A stretch of 21,069 bases of DNA from Gammaproteobacteria bacterium (GTDB taxonomy: Bacteria; Pseudomonadota; Gammaproteobacteria; Steroidobacterales; Steroidobacteraceae). Where the stretch lies: NCBI GenBank assembly GCA_003165495.1, contig PMMB01000286.1, forward strand, positions 1 through 21,069, in the 5' to 3' direction. Shown piece by piece: positions 18,760 to 21,069 of this stretch (its first letter is position 1; every line of letters starts with the position of its first letter). The position numbers and the translations under genes are program-made. The notes beneath the pieces were generated by a model. The model saw nothing but the letters and a program-made list of their open reading frames with translations. It made no database searches and was not told the origin of the DNA.

Positions 18760-21069
18760 CTATGCTCGAGTTATCCGCTTGATTGCATCGGCAAGAGAGC
18801 GCGCACCTGCGGCGTAATCCTTCCAGGCGTTACCCTTGGCGAGGAGCCGCGGCGCCGTTCTAACCGTAAACGATTGGCTGGCAAGACCCTTTTTCACATC
18901 CTTCCAGCTGATCGGCATCGACACCGTGGCCCCCTCTCGGGCTCGCGGCGATAGCACAGCCACTGCCGTGGATGTTCGGTCGTTTCGCAGATAGTCCAAA
19001 AAGATTCGCCCGGCACGCTGGCTCTTCGACATGTTGTCGAGATAACGGGTCGGACTGTCCTGCGCCATTTGCGCGCAAATGAGGTGGGCGAAAGTTTTTG
19101 CCGCTGGCCATTTCACGGCATCTTTTCCGATGGTCAGTGGTGCCACGACGTGAAGGCCTTTGCCGCCCGTCGTTTTGCAGAAAGAGACGAGGCCGACCGC
19201 CGTCAATCGCTCGCGTATCTCGTGTGCAGCCCCGATAACCGCCTCGAATTTCACGTCCGGCGCCGGATCCAGATCAAAGACCAAGCGGCCGGCGGCCTCC
19301 GGATTGTTCGGTGCGCAATTCCAAGGATGCAGTTCCAACGCTCCGATTTGGGCGACCGCGGCCAGCGCTTCGACTCGATCAATCTGTACGTAGGGCGCTC
19401 GATCACCCCGCACCTTGACGAAGTCGAACAGAGTGGACATGCCCGCCATGGCGTGACGTTGAAAAAATTGCTCGCCACCAAAGCCGTGAGGAACGCGCAC
19501 CAGCGAGCAGGGACGGCCTGCCAAGTGCGGCAACATCCACTCGCCCACGTGTTCGTAGTAGCGCGCCAAGTCGAGTTTCGTGACCGGCCTGCCGTCGCCG
19601 GCGTCAGGCCACAGCGCCTTATCGGGCTTCGATATCGATACGCCCATGACGGTCGACGGACCTACAGGGGCCGCTGGCGGCCCCTTAGCTATGTTGCGTT
19701 TGGCGGTCGTCCGCACGATATTGGTTGGATCCTCAAAGCCTGGCATTTCCGCGACCACCTCGCTCGGGTCCTTGTCCTCGCGCAGGCCTTTGAAGGCGGC
19801 TTCTCGTATCATTCCCGATCGAGTCCAACCAGCGAATTCGATGTCGGCGACAAGCGTAGGCTTGAGCCACAGTACGTTGCGTTCCTTGGGCGGCGCATTG
19901 TCGCCGACAAACGGGCTCTTCTCACGCGTCAGCTTTTCGAGACGCGGCAATAGAGTATTCGCGACCGCGCGACCATACCCGGTGCCAATTCGGCCGACGT
20001 AAACCAAGCGGCCATCGCGATTGACGCCCGCGAGCAACGAGCGAACGGTGCCGCCGTCCGTGGTCCAGCCACCAACGACAACCTCCTGTCCCGCGCGGCA
20101 TTTGGCTTTGGTCCAGCTCTCGGAGCGGCCCGAGCGGTAGGGTGCATCGAGTTTTTTCGAGACGATGCCCTCGAGTCCCATTTTGCGGGCAGAGGAAAGA
20201 ACGGCGTCTGCGTTCGACACCAGATGTGCAACGTAGCGGATTCGGTTGCCCAAATCGCGGGCGCTCAGGAGTTTCTCGAGGCGAGACTTGCGTTCTGTCA
20301 ATGGCAGCGTCCGCAAGTCCTCTCGTCCCTCAAACAGCAGATCAAAGGCGAAGAAAACGAGATCTTCGGATTTCTCTTCCGACAGCGCGGCCTGCAGCGC
20401 GGCGAAGCTTGGTAGGCGCCGTTGATCGAGCGCTACGACCTCACCGTCGATCAGGCAGTCGGGTAGCGCTGTCGCGTCTCGTGCAATGGCAGCGAAGCGG
20501 CCGGTCCAGTCAAGACCGGCGCGGGTGCGGATGACCGCTCGGCCGTTTTGCACGTTGATCTGTGCGCGATAGCCATCGAATTTGACCTCGTGCGCCCATC
20601 CGGGATGGTTGGAAGGCCGGTCAACCGGTTTGCAGAGCTGCGGAGCAACGAACTTCGGAATTTCCCGCACGATCAGCGGCGTGGAGCGCACGGTTTTGGC
20701 GGCGCCGGGCGTGCCGGTCCACACGGCATCCGCTCGCGCGAGCTTTGTGGTCGCGAGCATAAAGGGCTTGGGGCGTCTGCCGATGCCATCGGCTATCTGC
20801 TTGAGCGTTCGACCCGAGGCGACGGAGCGATCCTCGATGAGCATGGAGTCGTTGTCTCCTGGTTTTGCGCTCGCATCCCGGTGCTTGATCAGAAGCCAAT
20901 TGGTTCTCTTGCCTCCATATCGGTCGCCGCGCATGCGCACCAGAACCCAACTTCCGTGCAGCCGGCTGCCGTCCAGCGTGAATTTGAGATCGCCACCCTT
21001 AAACGCATCCTCAGGTGATTTGCCGCCTTCCGGACTCCAGAAGCCGCGATCCCATAACTGCACCGTGCC
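18760..21069 (-). CDS. ligD: DNA ligase D (NHEJ), N-terminus beyond window
   Basis: The frame runs off the right edge; 769 residues are visible. Domain order is PE-ligase-polymerase, as in Pseudomonas LigD. The visible part begins inside the 3'-phosphoesterase domain ([11 protein letters not shown], then [19 protein letters not shown]). The ATP-dependent ligase core has [10 protein letters not shown] with adenylated Lys161 (counting from the GTG at 21063), FFAFDLLF (237-244), GLEGIVSKK (296-304) and SWTKAKC (316-322). The primase-polymerase domain has FDLDP (596-600, metal-binding Asp597 and Asp599), GGKGLHV (633-639) and DYLRN (690-694). The usual Ser-Gly before GKGLH is Thr-Gly here. LigD repairs double-strand breaks together with Ku, which is not in the window. 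About 90-130 N-terminal residues, including the phosphoesterase His/Asp centre, are missing from view. Confidence 0.96.
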   Translation of the reverse strand, partial: GTVQLWDRGFWSPEGGKSPEDAFKGGDLKFTLDGSRLHGSWVLVRMRGDRYGGKRTNWLLIKHRDASAKPGDNDSMLIEDRSVASGRTLKQIADGIGRRPKPFMLATTKLARADAVWTGTPGAAKTVRSTPLIVREIPKFVAPQLCKPVDRPSNHPGWAHEVKFDGYRAQINVQNGRAVIRTRAGLDWTGRFAAIARDATALPDCLIDGEVVALDQRRLPSFAALQAALSEEKSEDLVFFAFDLLFEGREDLRTLPLTERKSRLEKLLSARDLGNRIRYVAHLVSNADAVLSSARKMGLEGIVSKKLDAPYRSGRSESWTKAKCRAGQEVVVGGWTTDGGTVRSLLAGVNRDGRLVYVGRIGTGYGRAVANTLLPRLEKLTREKSPFVGDNAPPKERNVLWLKPTLVADIEFAGWTRSGMIREAAFKGLREDKDPSEVVAEMPGFEDPTNIVRTTAKRNIAKGPPAAPVGPSTVMGVSISKPDKALWPDAGDGRPVTKLDLARYYEHVGEWMLPHLAGRPCSLVRVPHGFGGEQFFQRHAMAGMSTLFDFVKVRGDRAPYVQIDRVEALAAVAQIGALELHPWNCAPNNPEAAGRLVFDLDPAPDVKFEAVIGAAHEIRERLTAVGLVSFCKTTGGKGLHVVAPLTIGKDAVKWPAAKTFAHLICAQMAQDSPTRYLDNMSKSQRAGRIFLDYLRNDRTSTAVAVLSPRAREGATVSMPISWKDVKKGLASQSFTVRTAPRLLAKGNAWKDYAAGARSLADAIKRITRA

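Noticed and set aside
19069..19953. 294-codon plus-strand frame opposite ligD.
   Set aside because: It is antisense to unambiguous LigD domains, is Arg/His-rich, and has no recognisable family or start signal.

Overview
The window is GC-rich, mostly densely coding DNA from a Gram-negative bacterium, most likely a proteobacterium. The signs are a TonB-dependent outer-membrane receptor, a lipoprotein-type periplasmic binding protein, a complete-type LigD (phosphoesterase-ligase-polymerase order) and an IS6-type transposase remnant. I cannot place it more precisely. A small secreted protein and a 57-residue membrane peptide look to me like families seen in soil Alphaproteobacteria, while the receptor and ketoacyl synthase would also fit soil Gammaproteobacteria. 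I found no rRNA, tRNA, CRISPR array, phage or plasmid functions.

Layout. (a) 1-1793: the truncated tail of an amidase, then on the minus strand a solitary PotF-like polyamine-binding lipoprotein and a small secreted protein. (b) 1991-4975: a plus-strand run of two short-chain dehydrogenases and a TcuC/CitA-type tricarboxylate:proton symporter, a plausible small catabolic operon. (c) 4967-7756: a patchwork region with two perfect 14-bp palindromes, an unlisted 57-residue membrane peptide gene, a clear stem-loop, and a large TPR gene built from nine consecutive 102-bp repeats whose glycosyltransferase-like C-terminus is split off by a frameshift. (d) 7851-14752: an exported amidohydrolase (plus strand) facing a minus-strand block of TonB receptor, SoxA-like Fe-S/FAD subunit and DAO-type FAD oxidoreductase, the last two overlapping by GTGA. 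Together these suggest uptake and oxidation of a small amine or amino-acid-like compound. (e) 14753-15219: a 467-base gap holding a degraded IS6-family transposase end. (f) 15220-16724: a YghZ/Gpr-type aldo/keto reductase coupled by GTGA to a hotdog-fold thioesterase. (g) 16760-21069, minus strand: a FabH-like ketoacyl synthase III with a C-terminal extension, a small TEX30-type alpha/beta hydrolase, and LigD running off the window edge.

I do not see a convincing new multi-gene system. The best second looks are the broken TPR/GT9-like gene with its homogenised repeats, the IS6 remnant, the truncated amidase, the small membrane-peptide locus with its palindromes, and the two-subunit oxidase plus receptor block. 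All family assignments rest on motif recognition from memory; no database search was run.
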